Assembly: GCF_018736085.1 (NCBI RefSeq) | Contig: NZ_CP076134.1 | Location: forward strand, 1,994,501-2,058,500 | DNA length: 64,000 nucleotides | Source: Bradyrhizobium sediminis | GTDB taxonomy: Bacteria; Pseudomonadota; Alphaproteobacteria; Rhizobiales; Xanthobacteraceae | Direction: 5' to 3' | In this document: positions 35,109 through 44,502 of the stretch, piece after piece | Layout of the letters: the number at the start of each line of letters is the position of its first letter | Numbering within the stretch: position 1 is the first letter of the stretch | The notes under the pieces: model-generated | What the model was told of the DNA's origin: nothing | The model's database searches: none | The model's input: only the letters and a program-made list of their open reading frames with translations | Position numbers and translations under genes: made by a program

Positions 35109-36338
35109 TCACAACCGGCGTTCGTCTGAGATGATCTTGCCATCGTTAGGAAGCGACCCCGGAGAGACCAGGTCGACAACCCCGCTGAGTTTGGCGATGG
35201 TGCGCAATGTCGAAGCTATGGCCTGGCGCAGGTCGCGGTTTGCGTTCCTTGCCTCGGCCTTGAGCGTCATCACATCGGTCTCACCCTCGCGCGTCACGAC
35301 GAGACGCAGCCGCCCCAACTCGGGATGACGCTTGCCGATCTCCGCGACCTGCTCGGGCCGCACGAACATGCCCTTGATCTTGGTGGTCTGGTCGGCGCGG
35401 CCCATCCAGCCCTTGATGCGCATGTTGCTTCGTCCACACGGGCTCAGGCCGGGCAGCGCCGCCGTGAGGTCGCCGATGGCCAGACGAATCCAGGGGTGAT
35501 GCGGATCGAGCGAGGTGACGACGATTTCCCCGACCTCGCCCTCGGCGACCGGATCGCCGGTGCCGGGCCGCACGATTTCCATGATCAGGTCCTCGTTGAC
35601 CACCATGCCGTCATGGGATGAGGTCTCGAACGCAATCAGGCCGAGATCGGCGGTGCCGAACGCCTGGTAGGCATCGATCCCGCGGGATTTGATCTCGTCC
35701 TGGAGCGACTTCGGAAACGCCGCGCCCGACACCAGCGCGCGCTTGATCGAGGAGACGTCGCGCCCGGCGCTGTCGGCCGCGTCGAGCAGGATCTTGAGGA
35801 AATCCGGGGTGCCGCTGTAGCCGACCGGGCGATAGGCCTCGATCAGCTCGAATTGCGCTTCGGTGTTGCCGGGACCGGCTGGAATCACGGCGCAGCCGAG
35901 GGCGCGCGCCGAGGCGTCGAAGATGAAACCGCCGGGCGTCAGGTGATAGCTGAAGGTGTTGAGCACGATGTCGCCCGGCCGGAAGCCCGCGGCGAACAGC
36001 GCCCGGGCGCCGCGCCAGGGGTCGGCTTGGGTACCCTCGGGCTCGAAAATCGGACCGGGCGATGTAAACAGCCTCCCAAACGAGCCAGGAAGGCCCGGGA
36101 CAAGGCCGCCGAACGGCGGGGCGGATTTGTGCAGGGCAGGGAGGTCGGCTTTGCGCAGCAGCGGCAGGCGGGCCAGCGCCGCACGGCTGGTGATCCCGGC
36201 CGGATCGATGCCCCGGAGGCGTTCGGCATAGGCCGGCGCCGCCATTGCCTTGCGCAGCACCTCCGGCAGCCGCGCAAACAGGTCAGCCTCGCGCGCGGCG
36301 GGCGGCCGGGTTTCGAGGGCGTCGTAGTGGTCGGTCAT
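35109..36338 (-). CDS. Phenylacetate-CoA ligase-like AMP-forming enzyme (PaaK family)
   Basis: 409 residues. FTSPGPIFEPEG sits where PaaK-type ligases have their Ser/Gly-rich ATP loop, YSGTPDFLKIL and AFGTADLGLIAFE match the adenylate-binding motifs, and GRADQTTKIKGMFVRPEQV is the hinge to the C-terminal domain. It would activate an aromatic or other carboxylic acid to its CoA thioester in the cytoplasm. Last gene of the minus-strand LIV operon, 61 bases after livF. The pairing of transporter and CoA ligases suggests that the imported compound is an organic acid, not leucine. Confidence 0.8.
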   Translation of the reverse strand: MTDHYDALETRPPAAREADLFARLPEVLRKAMAAPAYAERLRGIDPAGITSRAALARLPLLRKADLPALHKSAPPFGGLVPGLPGSFGRLFTSPGPIFEPEGTQADPWRGARALFAAGFRPGDIVLNTFSYHLTPGGFIFDASARALGCAVIPAGPGNTEAQFELIEAYRPVGYSGTPDFLKILLDAADSAGRDVSSIKRALVSGAAFPKSLQDEIKSRGIDAYQAFGTADLGLIAFETSSHDGMVVNEDLIMEIVRPGTGDPVAEGEVGEIVVTSLDPHHPWIRLAIGDLTAALPGLSPCGRSNMRIKGWMGRADQTTKIKGMFVRPEQVAEIGKRHPELGRLRLVVTREGETDVMTLKAEARNANRDLRQAIASTLRTIAKLSGVVDLVSPGSLPNDGKIISDERRL

Positions 36339-36363
36339 GTACCGTCTCGCCTTGTCTCGCTTG

Positions 36364-36386
36364 CCTCGCCCCGCTTGCGGGGAGGG
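36364..36386. repeat. Small GC-rich hairpin element between livF and the PaaK-like gene
   Basis: CCCCGC (36369-36374) and GCGGGG (36377-36382) form a tight hairpin flanked by CCTC and AGG, in a short C/T-rich spacer. It resembles the intergenic palindromes at 37293 and 55281. It may act as an mRNA stabiliser or partial terminator inside the operon. Confidence 0.4.
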
Positions 36387-36399
36387 GAAGAAGAGGTCC

Positions 36400-37242
36400 T
36401 TACAGCCACCGCTTCCGCCGCTTGAAGCTTTTCAGGTTCTTGAAACTCTTGCGCTGGTCGCCGGCGCCGCCGAGGTAGAATTCCTTGACGTCCTCATTGT
36501 CGCGCAATTCGGTGGCCGAGCCGTCGAGCACCACCTTGCCCTGTTCCATGATGTAGCCGTGGCTTGCCACCGACAGCGCGGCGCGCGCGTTCTGCTCCAC
36601 CAGCAGGATGGTGACGCCGAGATCGCGATTGATCTTGCCGATGATGCCGAACACTTCCTTGACCAGCAGCGGCGACAGTCCCATCGACGGCTCGTCCATC
36701 AAGATCATCTTCGGGCGCGCCATGAGTGCGCGGCCGATCGCCAGCATCTGCTGCTCGCCGCCGGAGAGATAACCGGCCAGCCCGGTGCGCTCCTTCAGGC
36801 GCGGAAAATAGTCGAACACCCTGTCGATGTCGGCGCCGATCTCGTTGTCGGTTCGGGTGAAGGCGCCGAGCCGCAAATTCTCCAGCGACGTCATGTCGGC
36901 GATGATGCGGCGGCCCTCCATCACCTGGAAGATGCCGCGGCGCACGATCTTGTCGGGATCGATGCCGTTGATGCGCTCGCCGTCGAACAGGATTTCGCCG
37001 CGGGTGACTTCGCCGTCTTCGGTTTTGAGCAGTCCCGAGATCGCCTTCAGCGTCGTCGACTTGCCGGCCCCGTTGGCGCCGAGCAGCGCCACGATCGCGC
37101 CCTGCGGCACCTCGAGGCTCAGGCCCCGCAGCACCAGGATGACGTTGTCGTAGACCACCTCGATGTTGCGCACGCTGAGCAGCGGCGCGATGGCCTGCGC
37201 CGCCGCTGCTGCAGGGCGATCGATTTCAGTCGCTTCGGTCAT
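36400..37242 (-). CDS. livF: Branched-chain amino acid-type ABC transporter ATPase LivF
   Basis: 280 residues. LLGANGAGKSTTLKAI is the Walker A motif, YLSGGEQQMLAIGRALM the ABC signature, and MILMDEPSMGLSP the Walker B. The family signature MEGRRIIADMTSLENL places it in LivF. It powers import with LivG (42608), LivH, LivM and the receptor at 37360. It starts at the ATG at 37242, since the 14 residues upstream to 37284 are unlike the family. The C-terminus carries a Lys/Arg-rich tail (KSFKNLKSFKRRKRWL) beyond the usual length. Confidence 0.9.
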   Translation of the reverse strand: MTEATEIDRPAAAAAQAIAPLLSVRNIEVVYDNVILVLRGLSLEVPQGAIVALLGANGAGKSTTLKAISGLLKTEDGEVTRGEILFDGERINGIDPDKIVRRGIFQVMEGRRIIADMTSLENLRLGAFTRTDNEIGADIDRVFDYFPRLKERTGLAGYLSGGEQQMLAIGRALMARPKMILMDEPSMGLSPLLVKEVFGIIGKINRDLGVTILLVEQNARAALSVASHGYIMEQGKVVLDGSATELRDNEDVKEFYLGGAGDQRKSFKNLKSFKRRKRWL

Positions 37243-37292
37243 GGTCGATCCTGACGTCGTCGTAGAACCCACGCTTCGTACCACCCACTGCC

Positions 37293-37320
37293 GTCATCCC
37301 CCGCTTTCGCGGGGGACGAC
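37293..37320. repeat. Intergenic palindromic repeat between livK and livF
   Basis: CCCCCGC (37298-37304) and GCGGGGG (37309-37315) form a 7-bp stem with a TTTC loop, with outer GTC/GAC pairing to 37293 and 37320. The GTCATCCC...GAC ends are shared with the element at 55281, so they probably belong to one dispersed repeat family. In an operon such a hairpin can lower expression of downstream genes relative to the receptor gene. Confidence 0.55.
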
Positions 37321-37359
37321 AGCCTGAGTGCGTTGGGCCGCCTCTCGGCGACCGCTAGC

Positions 37360-38658
37360 TTACCAGCCGAGCCATTCGGGCTTGCGCGGCAGGTCGATGG
37401 TCTTGACCTTCTCGAGCTTGATCACGCCGTTCTTGGCGAGCTCGTTGAGCGGCGCGTCGGTCGCACCGGCGATCTTCATGCGATACAGATCGACCTTGAG
37501 CGTGCCGCGGTGATCCTTGTCGGTAAAGGTCGACGGGTTGCAGACGCCTTCCATGCCGGCCGGCACCCAATCCTTCTTCTGGTAGAAGCCCTTCTTGACG
37601 TTCTCGCCGGTCGCGCCGCCGTTCTTGGCGGCCCATTCGACGGCTTCCTTCGTGTAGAGCGCACTGCAGACGCCCGCGATGTAGTGCACCGGCCGATAGG
37701 CCGTTCCGGCCGCATCCGACATCTTGGAGATTTCCATCAGGGTTTTCATGCCGGGTGCGTTGCCACCCCAGGCCACCGCTGTGCGCAGCGGAAACACCAC
37801 GCCGTTGGCGGCGGCGCCGGCGGCCTTGGCGGCGTTCTCGTCCATGCCCCAGACGTTGCCGAGGAACTGGACGTCGACGCCCGCAGCCTTGCAGGCGTTC
37901 AGGACCGAGATGTTCGAGCCCGCGGTGTTGCCGAGATAGGCGTAGTTCGCGCCGGAGCTCTTCAGGGTCAGGCACTGCGCGCTGTAGTCGCCGGGCGTCA
38001 ACGCGAACACGATCGGCGGCAGCAGTTCGAAGCCGAGTTCGGCCGCGATCGCTTCACCCGCAGCCTTCGGGGCGTTCGGATACGGATGGTTGGCGCCCAT
38101 ATGGACGAATTTCGGCTTGCCGGGCTTGCCCTTGGCCTTCCAGTCCTCGGCGGCCCAGGTCAGCATGCCGCGAACCGCGTCTGAATAACTCGGGCCGTAG
38201 AAGAAATTGTAGGGAGCGGGCTTGGCCTTGCCGCCTGCACCGGTTGGGTCGGACAGCGCGGCGGCGTAGGACGCCGAGATGTCGGGAATCTTGTCTTCGG
38301 CGAGGAAGCCAGTGAGGGCTTCGGTGTCGGCGGTACCCCATCCGAGAATGGCGGCGACCTTGTCGGCGCCCGACCATTTCTTGTACTGGGCGATCGCGCG
38401 CGGCACCTGATAGCCGTAATCGACGGTATCGAGGTTGACCTTGGTCTTGTTGATGCCGCCGGTCTTGTTGATCCAGGCGTAAGTGTCGACGATTCCTTGT
38501 CCGTAGGGCGTTCCGACGTCGGACGTCGGGCCGGAATAATCGACCAGATTACCAAGCGGTATCGGCGTCTGGGCCATGGCGGGCGTGACGGCGGACATGC
38601 CGCCAAGCATCGCCGCCAAGGCGGCGCTGTTGAGAAGAGCTTTCATGTTCATAAGCAT
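37360..38658 (-). CDS. LIV-type ABC transporter periplasmic substrate-binding protein
   Basis: About 430 residues. A Sec signal peptide (MKALLNSAALAAMLGG...AMA, cleaved before QTPIPLG) leads to a periplasmic two-lobe binding protein. IPLGNLVDYSGPTSDVG and DYGYQVPRAIAQYKKW are typical of the amide/urea/branched-chain group. GGAGG precedes a cluster of three in-frame ATGs (38658, 38652, 38646); 38652 has the best spacing. The ligand is not readable; association with two CoA ligases suggests a carboxylic acid. It follows livM by 51 bases. Confidence 0.88.
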   Translation of the reverse strand: MLMNMKALLNSAALAAMLGGMSAVTPAMAQTPIPLGNLVDYSGPTSDVGTPYGQGIVDTYAWINKTGGINKTKVNLDTVDYGYQVPRAIAQYKKWSGADKVAAILGWGTADTEALTGFLAEDKIPDISASYAAALSDPTGAGGKAKPAPYNFFYGPSYSDAVRGMLTWAAEDWKAKGKPGKPKFVHMGANHPYPNAPKAAGEAIAAELGFELLPPIVFALTPGDYSAQCLTLKSSGANYAYLGNTAGSNISVLNACKAAGVDVQFLGNVWGMDENAAKAAGAAANGVVFPLRTAVAWGGNAPGMKTLMEISKMSDAAGTAYRPVHYIAGVCSALYTKEAVEWAAKNGGATGENVKKGFYQKKDWVPAGMEGVCNPSTFTDKDHRGTLKVDLYRMKIAGATDAPLNELAKNGVIKLEKVKTIDLPRKPEWLGW

Positions 38659-38709
38659 AATCCTCCGGTTTTCTTCTCGAGGTCTTCTTGTTGTCTGCCC
38701 GTTCCGACC

Positions 38710-39783
38710 TCAATGCGAGAACGGGTAGAGTTTCCAGTAAGCCTTGATCTGGCGCCAACGATGCGCGAGTCCATCCGGCTCGAAGACCAGAAAGACAATA
38801 ATGATGAGTCCGATGGCCATCTCGCGCAAGAATGCGATGTTATTCTTGAGTCCGAGGAACTGATCGATCGGACTGTCACGCAACGCGACGCTCAGCCACT
38901 CCATCGATTCCGGCAGCAGCACCATGAAGGCGGTGCCCATCAGCGTGCCCATGATCGAGCCGAGACCGCCGATGATGATCATGGCCAGGAATATGATCGA
39001 GCGGTCGATGCCGAAGCCTTCGTTGGAGACCACCTGATTGTAGTGTGCGTAGAGCGCGCCCCCGACGCCGGCGAAGAATGCAGCGAGGCCGAACGACAGC
39101 GTGCGATATTTCGTCAGGTTGATGCCCATGATCTCGGCGGACAGATAGTGGTCGCGCACCGCCACCAGTGCGCGGCCGTCGCGCGAGCGGATCAGGTTCG
39201 TGACCAGCAGATAACAGACGACGACATAGGCGAGTACGACGTAGAAATATTTCTTATCGCCGCGCAGCGAATAGCCGAAGATCGAGAATGGCTCGGCGCT
39301 GGCCGGAACGCTGCCGCCGGTGAACCATTCCGCCCGCGCAAAGAAATCCAGCAGGATGTACTGCGCGGCCAGTGTAGCGATCGCGAGATAAAGCCCCTTC
39401 AGTCGCGCGGCGGGGAGGCCGAAGACCAGCCCGACAGCCGCCGTCACGACACCCGCGAGCGGAATGCAGAAGAAGACGGGGATCGCTAGCCGGTTTGACA
39501 GGTAGGCCGACGTGAACGCCCCGAAGCCGAAGAAGGCGGCATGGCCGATCGATATCTGGCCGGTGAAGCCGACGACGATGTTGAGGCCGAGCGCGGCGAT
39601 GCCGAAGATGCCGATCTGGATCAGCAGGCTGAGGCTGTATTCGTTGAGGACGTGCGGCGCAAAGCAGATCAGGACGATGCCGGCGATCATCGCATTGCGG
39701 CTGGTCCTGGTCGGAAACACGGTGGTGTCCGCCGCATAGGTGGTGCGGAAATCGCCGGCGGGGATGAAGGTCTGGCTTGCCAT
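38710..39783 (-). CDS. livM: LIV-type ABC transporter permease LivM
   Basis: 357 residues, about 9-10 membrane helices. ALGLNIVVGFTGQISIGHAAFFGFGAF and GLPAARLKGLYLAIATLAAQ are the standard LivM segments, and RDGRALVAVRDHYLSAEIMGIN is the cytoplasmic EAA-like coupling loop that contacts the ATPases. Forms the inner-membrane channel with LivH, whose gene ends 6 bases before this start. Confidence 0.92.
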   Translation of the reverse strand: MASQTFIPAGDFRTTYAADTTVFPTRTSRNAMIAGIVLICFAPHVLNEYSLSLLIQIGIFGIAALGLNIVVGFTGQISIGHAAFFGFGAFTSAYLSNRLAIPVFFCIPLAGVVTAAVGLVFGLPAARLKGLYLAIATLAAQYILLDFFARAEWFTGGSVPASAEPFSIFGYSLRGDKKYFYVVLAYVVVCYLLVTNLIRSRDGRALVAVRDHYLSAEIMGINLTKYRTLSFGLAAFFAGVGGALYAHYNQVVSNEGFGIDRSIIFLAMIIIGGLGSIMGTLMGTAFMVLLPESMEWLSVALRDSPIDQFLGLKNNIAFLREMAIGLIIIVFLVFEPDGLAHRWRQIKAYWKLYPFSH

Positions 39784-39789
39784 AATGGA

Positions 39790-40683
39790 TTATACCCGCT
39801 CGATGTCTTTGGTGCCGAACAGGCCATACGGCTTGATCATCAGGATGATGATCAGCGCATAGAACGGCGCGATCTCGTAGAGATTGCCCCAATGCAGATA
39901 TTCGCTGTCTAGGAAGTGCGCGAAGTTTTCCAAGAGACCGATGATGATGCCACCGAGCACCGCGCCGCCGACGCTGTCGAGACCGCCGAGGATTGCCGCG
40001 GGAAATACCTTGATGCCGTAGGCTGACAGACCCGCGGACACGCCGTTGACCACGGCGACCACGACGCCGGCCACCGCGGACACCGTCGCCGAGATCGCCC
40101 ATGCCATGGCGAACACGCTCTTGACCGAAATGCCGAGCGACTGCGCCACCTGCTGGTTGAATGCGGTGGCGCGCATGGCGAGACCGTATTTGGACAAGCG
40201 GAAGAACCACGCCATCCCGATCATCATCGCCACCGAGACTGCCAAGCTCATCAAATAGACCGTCTGCACCTGTAGTCCGAGGATATTGACGTTCTGGGTC
40301 TCGAATACTTTCGGGAACGGCTGCAGATTGACGCCGAACATCCATTTCATCAGCGCCGAGAACACTGTGGACAGCGCGATCGTCACCATGATCACCGAAA
40401 TGATCGGCTCCCCGATCATGGGACGCAGGATCACTACCTGGATCGCGATGCCGAACACGAACATGAAGACCAGCGTGATCGGCATGCCGAGCCAGAACGG
40501 CACCTGGTATTTGGTCAGCAGCACCCAGCATACCCAGGCGCCGACCAGCAGCAGTTCGCCCTGCGCGAAGTTCACGACTTGCGTGGCCTTGTAGATTAGA
40601 ACGAACGACATCGCGACCACGCCATACAGCGTGCCGACCACGAGGCCGTTGACCAGAAGTTGGATCAGAAGCTGGGTGTTCAT
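39790..40683 (-). CDS. livH: LIV-type ABC transporter permease LivH
   Basis: 297 residues with about 8 helices. LVVGTLYGVVAMSFVLIYKATQVVNFAQGE is the family N-terminus and MRATAFNQQVAQSLGISVKSVF the coupling loop. The ATG at 40683 overlaps the stop of the acyl-CoA synthetase gene as ATGA, which implies translational coupling; the open frame to 41055 is only overlap with that gene. Partner of LivM. Confidence 0.92.
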   Translation of the reverse strand: MNTQLLIQLLVNGLVVGTLYGVVAMSFVLIYKATQVVNFAQGELLLVGAWVCWVLLTKYQVPFWLGMPITLVFMFVFGIAIQVVILRPMIGEPIISVIMVTIALSTVFSALMKWMFGVNLQPFPKVFETQNVNILGLQVQTVYLMSLAVSVAMMIGMAWFFRLSKYGLAMRATAFNQQVAQSLGISVKSVFAMAWAISATVSAVAGVVVAVVNGVSAGLSAYGIKVFPAAILGGLDSVGGAVLGGIIIGLLENFAHFLDSEYLHWGNLYEIAPFYALIIILMIKPYGLFGTKDIERV

Positions 40684-42611
40684 TCCGCGGCCTCCGCGAC
40701 GGGGGCGTCGTTGGCAAGATCGACGACCTTGAGCGTGGTGCGGATGCGCTGGGTGCTGCCGTCCTGGAAGCGGATCACAGTATCGACCGGGATGGCGCTC
40801 TTGCCGCCATAGATCGCATCGATGATGGTGGCGTATTTCTCGTTGATGACGCTGCGGCGGACCTTGCGGGTACGGGTGAGTTCGCCGTCGTCGGCGTCGA
40901 GTTCCTTGTACAGCAGCAGGAAGCGGGAAATCCGCTGCGCCGGCGGCAGCGTGGCGTTGACGGTCTCGACCTCCCCGCGCAACAGCTCGTACACCTCGGG
41001 GCGCGAGGCGAGGTCGGTGTAGGTGGTGAACGAGATCCGGCTCTTCTCCGCCCATTTCGAGATGATCGAGAAGCGGATGCAGATCATGGCCGCCAGCGCG
41101 TCGCGGCCGGCGCCCAGCACCACCGCCTCAGCGATATAGGGCGAGAATTTCAACTTGTTCTCGATGTATTGCGGCGAGAACCGTTCTCCGCGCGCGGTTT
41201 CCGCCAGATCCTTGATGCGGTCGATCACCACGAGCTGCTTGTCGGCGTTGAAGTAGCCGGCATCGCCGGAATGCATCCAGCCGTCCTTGATGTCTTCGGC
41301 GGAGGCTTCCGGGTTCTTGTAGTAGCCGAGGAACATGTTGGGGTGACGCACCACGATTTCGCCGACACCGTGGATATCCGGATTGTCGATGAGGATTTCG
41401 ATGTTGTCGGCCATCGCCACGCCCGTGGTGTCGGGGTCGACCTTGTCGATCGGATGCAGGGTGTAGGCGCCGAGCATTTCGGTCTGGCCATACAGCGTGC
41501 GCAGCGGCACGCCCATGGCCTGGAAGAACTTGAAGGTGTCGGGACCGAGCGCGGCGCCGCCGGTCGCCGCCGAGCGCAACCGGGTGAAGCCGAGGCGGTC
41601 GCGCAGCGCACGGAACAGAATCATGTCGGCGACCGCCGAATGCTTGCCCTGCGCCAGCGCCGCCAGCCCCGTCTTCATGCCGAGCTCATAGAGGCGCTGC
41701 TTGAGCGGGGAGGAGTCCATGACGCCGGCGCGCACGTCGGCCGCGATGGATTCCCATAGCCGCGGCGCAAACAGCACGAAGGTCGGCGCGATCTCGCGGA
41801 AATCGTTCATCATGGTTTCGGGCTGCTCGACGAAGTTGATCTTCATTCGGCACAGCAGGCCTTTGCCGAGCACGTAGACCTGTTCCATGATCCAGGGCAG
41901 CGGCAGCACCGAGACATATTCGTCGTCCGGCCCTTTGGGGTCGAACGAAAGATAGGTCGCGCAATGCCGCAGCACCCGCCCCGAGGCGAGCATCGCCAGT
42001 TTCGGATGCGCCGTGGTGCCCGACGTGGTGCAGAGGATCGAAACGTCCTCGCCGCGGGTGGCGTCGACCAGGCGGTCGTAGAGGCTGGGCTCGCGCGCGG
42101 CGCGGGCGCGCCCCATCTCGGCGAGCTTGTCGGCTTCCATCAGCCGGGGGTCGTCATATTTCCGCATGCCGCGCGGATCGGAATAGACGATGTGCTTGAG
42201 TTGAGGTGCGCGGTCGGCCAGCGCCAACAGCTTGTCGACCTGCTCCTCGTCCTCGGCGAACACCAGCTTGGCTTCGCCGTAGCTCAGGAGATAGGTGGCT
42301 TCCTCGTCCAGCACGTCGCGATACAGGCCGAGACTCATGGCGCCGATGGCGTGAGTGGCGATTTCGGCCGACACCCAGTCCGGCCGGTTGTCGCCGATGA
42401 TGCCGATGACGTCGCCGCGGCCGAGGCCGAGTTCGACCATGCCGAGCGCGAGATCGTGCACCCGGGTCTGGTAGGCGTTCCAGGTGAATACCTTCCAGAG
42501 CCCAAAATCCTTCTCGCGCAGCGCGATCTCGCCGCCATGCTCTCTTGCGTTGAGGCGCAGCAGTTTCGGATAGGTATCGGCCTGGGCGGCGCGGCCGGCG
42601 TAATCCATCAT
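40680..42611 (-). CDS. Long-chain acyl-CoA synthetase (AMP-forming)
   Basis: About 643 residues of the ANL superfamily. SILCTTSGTTAHPKLAML is the ATP/AMP-binding P-loop motif, LYGQTEMLGAYTLHP the adenylate-binding motif, and WMHSGDAGYFNADKQLVVIDRIKD the hinge segment before the C-terminal domain. Length and insertions fit the long-chain/FadD15-like type. It lies inside the LIV transporter operon between livG and livH, overlapping both by a few bases (ATG at 42611, stop at 40680). This fixed arrangement suggests it converts the imported acid into its CoA ester. A GTG at 42620 is an alternative start. Confidence 0.88.
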   Translation of the reverse strand: MMDYAGRAAQADTYPKLLRLNAREHGGEIALREKDFGLWKVFTWNAYQTRVHDLALGMVELGLGRGDVIGIIGDNRPDWVSAEIATHAIGAMSLGLYRDVLDEEATYLLSYGEAKLVFAEDEEQVDKLLALADRAPQLKHIVYSDPRGMRKYDDPRLMEADKLAEMGRARAAREPSLYDRLVDATRGEDVSILCTTSGTTAHPKLAMLASGRVLRHCATYLSFDPKGPDDEYVSVLPLPWIMEQVYVLGKGLLCRMKINFVEQPETMMNDFREIAPTFVLFAPRLWESIAADVRAGVMDSSPLKQRLYELGMKTGLAALAQGKHSAVADMILFRALRDRLGFTRLRSAATGGAALGPDTFKFFQAMGVPLRTLYGQTEMLGAYTLHPIDKVDPDTTGVAMADNIEILIDNPDIHGVGEIVVRHPNMFLGYYKNPEASAEDIKDGWMHSGDAGYFNADKQLVVIDRIKDLAETARGERFSPQYIENKLKFSPYIAEAVVLGAGRDALAAMICIRFSIISKWAEKSRISFTTYTDLASRPEVYELLRGEVETVNATLPPAQRISRFLLLYKELDADDGELTRTRKVRRSVINEKYATIIDAIYGGKSAIPVDTVIRFQDGSTQRIRTTLKVVDLANDAPVAEAAE

Positions 42612-43510
42612 GCTGCGCACTCCGGGGCGGCGGGCTTGTCGTCGGGATCGACCAGAACCTCGTCCTCTTCGCCGAGATAGGCGCGCTTGACGTGGGGATC
42701 GGCGAGCACCGCGGCGGGATCGCCTTCCGCGATCTTGCGGCCGAAATCCAGCACCATGACGCGGTGGGAGATATCCATCACCACGCCCATGTCGTGCTCG
42801 ATCATTATGACCGTCATGCCGAACTCTTCGTTGAGATCGACGATATAGCGGGCCATGTCCTCCTTTTCCTCGAAGTTCATGCCGGCCATCGGCTCATCCA
42901 GCAGGATCAGCTGCGGCTCCAGCGCCATCGCGCGCGCGAGCTCCACCCGCTTGCGCAGCCCGTAGGGCAGGGTGCCGGCGGTGGCCTTGCGCACCGACTG
43001 CAGGTCGAGGAAATCGATGATCTCCTCGACCTTGCGGCGATGCTCGAGCTCTTCGCGCCGCGCGCCGGTCAGCCAGTAGAGCGATCCCGTGATGAAGTTA
43101 TTCTTCAAGAGGTGGTGCCGCCCGACCATGATGTTGTCGAGCACGCTCATATGATGAAACAGCGCCAGATTCTGGAAGGTGCGGCCGATGCCGAGCCGGG
43201 GCCGCGCGTTGGTGTTGAGGGTGGTGATATCCTGGCCGCGATAGAACAGCTGGCCTTCGGTCGGCTTGTAGCGGCCCGAGATGCAGTTGACGATCGAGGT
43301 CTTGCCGGCGCCGTTGGGGCCGATGATCGAAAACAGTTCGCCGGCCTTGACGCCAAAGCTGACCTCGGTCAGCGCACGGACGCCACCGAAGCGCAGTGAC
43401 ACCCCGCGCACTTCCAAAGCGTGTTCCACGCATTCCTCCGAGACACGGCGCTTGATGCGCTCTTTCTCTATCGTTTGCGACAACGGCCGCGATCCTATAT
43501 CGGCCGCCAT
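42608..43510 (-). CDS. livG: LIV-type ABC transporter ATPase LivG
   Basis: 300 residues. IIGPNGAGKTSIVNCI is Walker A, LPYGLRKRVELARAMALEPQL the LivG-type signature (LPYG in place of LSGG), and ILLDEPMAGMNFEEKEDM Walker B. The C-terminal AYLGEEDEVL is typical of LivG. First gene of the minus-strand operon, divergent from the Crp/Fnr gene. It has an N-terminal extension of about 30 residues before the ABC core (ALEVRGVSLRFGG). Confidence 0.9.
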   Translation of the reverse strand: MAADIGSRPLSQTIEKERIKRRVSEECVEHALEVRGVSLRFGGVRALTEVSFGVKAGELFSIIGPNGAGKTSIVNCISGRYKPTEGQLFYRGQDITTLNTNARPRLGIGRTFQNLALFHHMSVLDNIMVGRHHLLKNNFITGSLYWLTGARREELEHRRKVEEIIDFLDLQSVRKATAGTLPYGLRKRVELARAMALEPQLILLDEPMAGMNFEEKEDMARYIVDLNEEFGMTVIMIEHDMGVVMDISHRVMVLDFGRKIAEGDPAAVLADPHVKRAYLGEEDEVLVDPDDKPAAPECAA

Positions 43511-43827
43511 GGGTAGGCCACCCGACTAAGGGACGGCCCCTGCGCCAAGGATGCCCGCATCCGCTGGATCCGAGCATTTCCGTTGCGCCGGGCGCACCGG
43601 ACGTAACGCCGCACCCAATCTCCGATTGGTCCAGCCGCGCTACGCGAGGTGGCCCTCAATAGGGTAAAGCGCTAGCTTGAAATGTCTTCTGCCTGACAAT
43701 TCGTCGGCAAATTTCGCCAGCGGCCACGATTGGCGTTTTGTTGCGAGGCGTTGGCGCAGGGGCGCAAGTTTTCTATTGCAGCGCAACATAAGTATTGCAG
43801 GACGCCTGGGGTGACGGTTCGACGATC
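43511..43827. other. Divergent promoter region between livG and the Crp/Fnr gene
   Basis: The 317 bases hold no convincing gene and must contain the promoters of both the minus-strand LIV operon and the plus-strand regulator. I could not find a clear FNR/CRP box (TTGAT-N4-ATCAA or TGTGA-N6-TCACA) by eye. The region close to the regulator is richer in A/T (43730-43800). Confidence 0.5.
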
Positions 43828-44502
43828 ATGATTGCAGCAGATTACCTGAAGCGCATTGCGGCCTGGTCGCGCGAACTGAACGAGCGGGAGTTGGAGATCG
43901 CGCGGGCCGGCATCGTCGAGAAGTCATACCGCGCGGACGAATTCATCTTTATGCGCGGCGACCAGTTCGAGTACTGGACCGGCGTGGTCACCGGCCTTGC
44001 CAGAATGGGCATCGTGTCCCGCGGCGGCAAGGCCACCAGCTTTGCCGGCCTGACCTCCGGTGCATGGTTCGGCGAGGGCTCCGTGCTCAAGAAGGAGCCC
44101 CGGCGCTACGATGTGGTGGCGCTGCGCGACACCCGGCTGGCGATGATGGACCGCAGCACCTTCTTCTGGCTGTTCGAGAACAGCGTGGGGTTCAATCGGT
44201 TCCTGGTCGGGCAGCTCAACGAACGTCTCGGGCAATTTATTGGCCTGCTCGAATATGGCCGGACGCTGGATGCAACGGCGCGCCTCGCGCGGAGCATCGC
44301 CTCGCTTTTCAATCCCATTCTCTACCCGGACCTCACCATGCATCTGGAGATCACCCAGGAAGAAATCGGGGCGCTGTCCGGTATTTCCCGGCAGAATGCG
44401 AACCAGTGCCTGAAGCGGCTGGAGAAGGAAGGTCTGCTGAGGCTCGAATACGGCGGTGTCACCATCGTCGACCTCGAGCGGCTGCGCCGTTACAGCGAGT
44501 AG
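43828..44502 (+). CDS. Crp/Fnr-family transcriptional regulator
   Basis: 224 residues. An N-terminal cyclic-nucleotide-binding-like beta-roll (residues 25-125; GAWFGEGSVLKKEPRRYDVVAL) and a long dimer helix precede a winged HTH at the C-terminus (EITQEEIGALSGISRQNANQCLKRLEKEGLL). No cysteine cluster of FNR is present, so oxygen sensing by Fe-S is unlikely; the ligand is unknown. The ATG at 43828 is used rather than the TTG at 43795. It is divergent from the LIV/acyl-CoA-ligase operon and is its natural candidate regulator. Confidence 0.85.
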   Translation: MIAADYLKRIAAWSRELNERELEIARAGIVEKSYRADEFIFMRGDQFEYWTGVVTGLARMGIVSRGGKATSFAGLTSGAWFGEGSVLKKEPRRYDVVALRDTRLAMMDRSTFFWLFENSVGFNRFLVGQLNERLGQFIGLLEYGRTLDATARLARSIASLFNPILYPDLTMHLEITQEEIGALSGISRQNANQCLKRLEKEGLLRLEYGGVTIVDLERLRRYSE

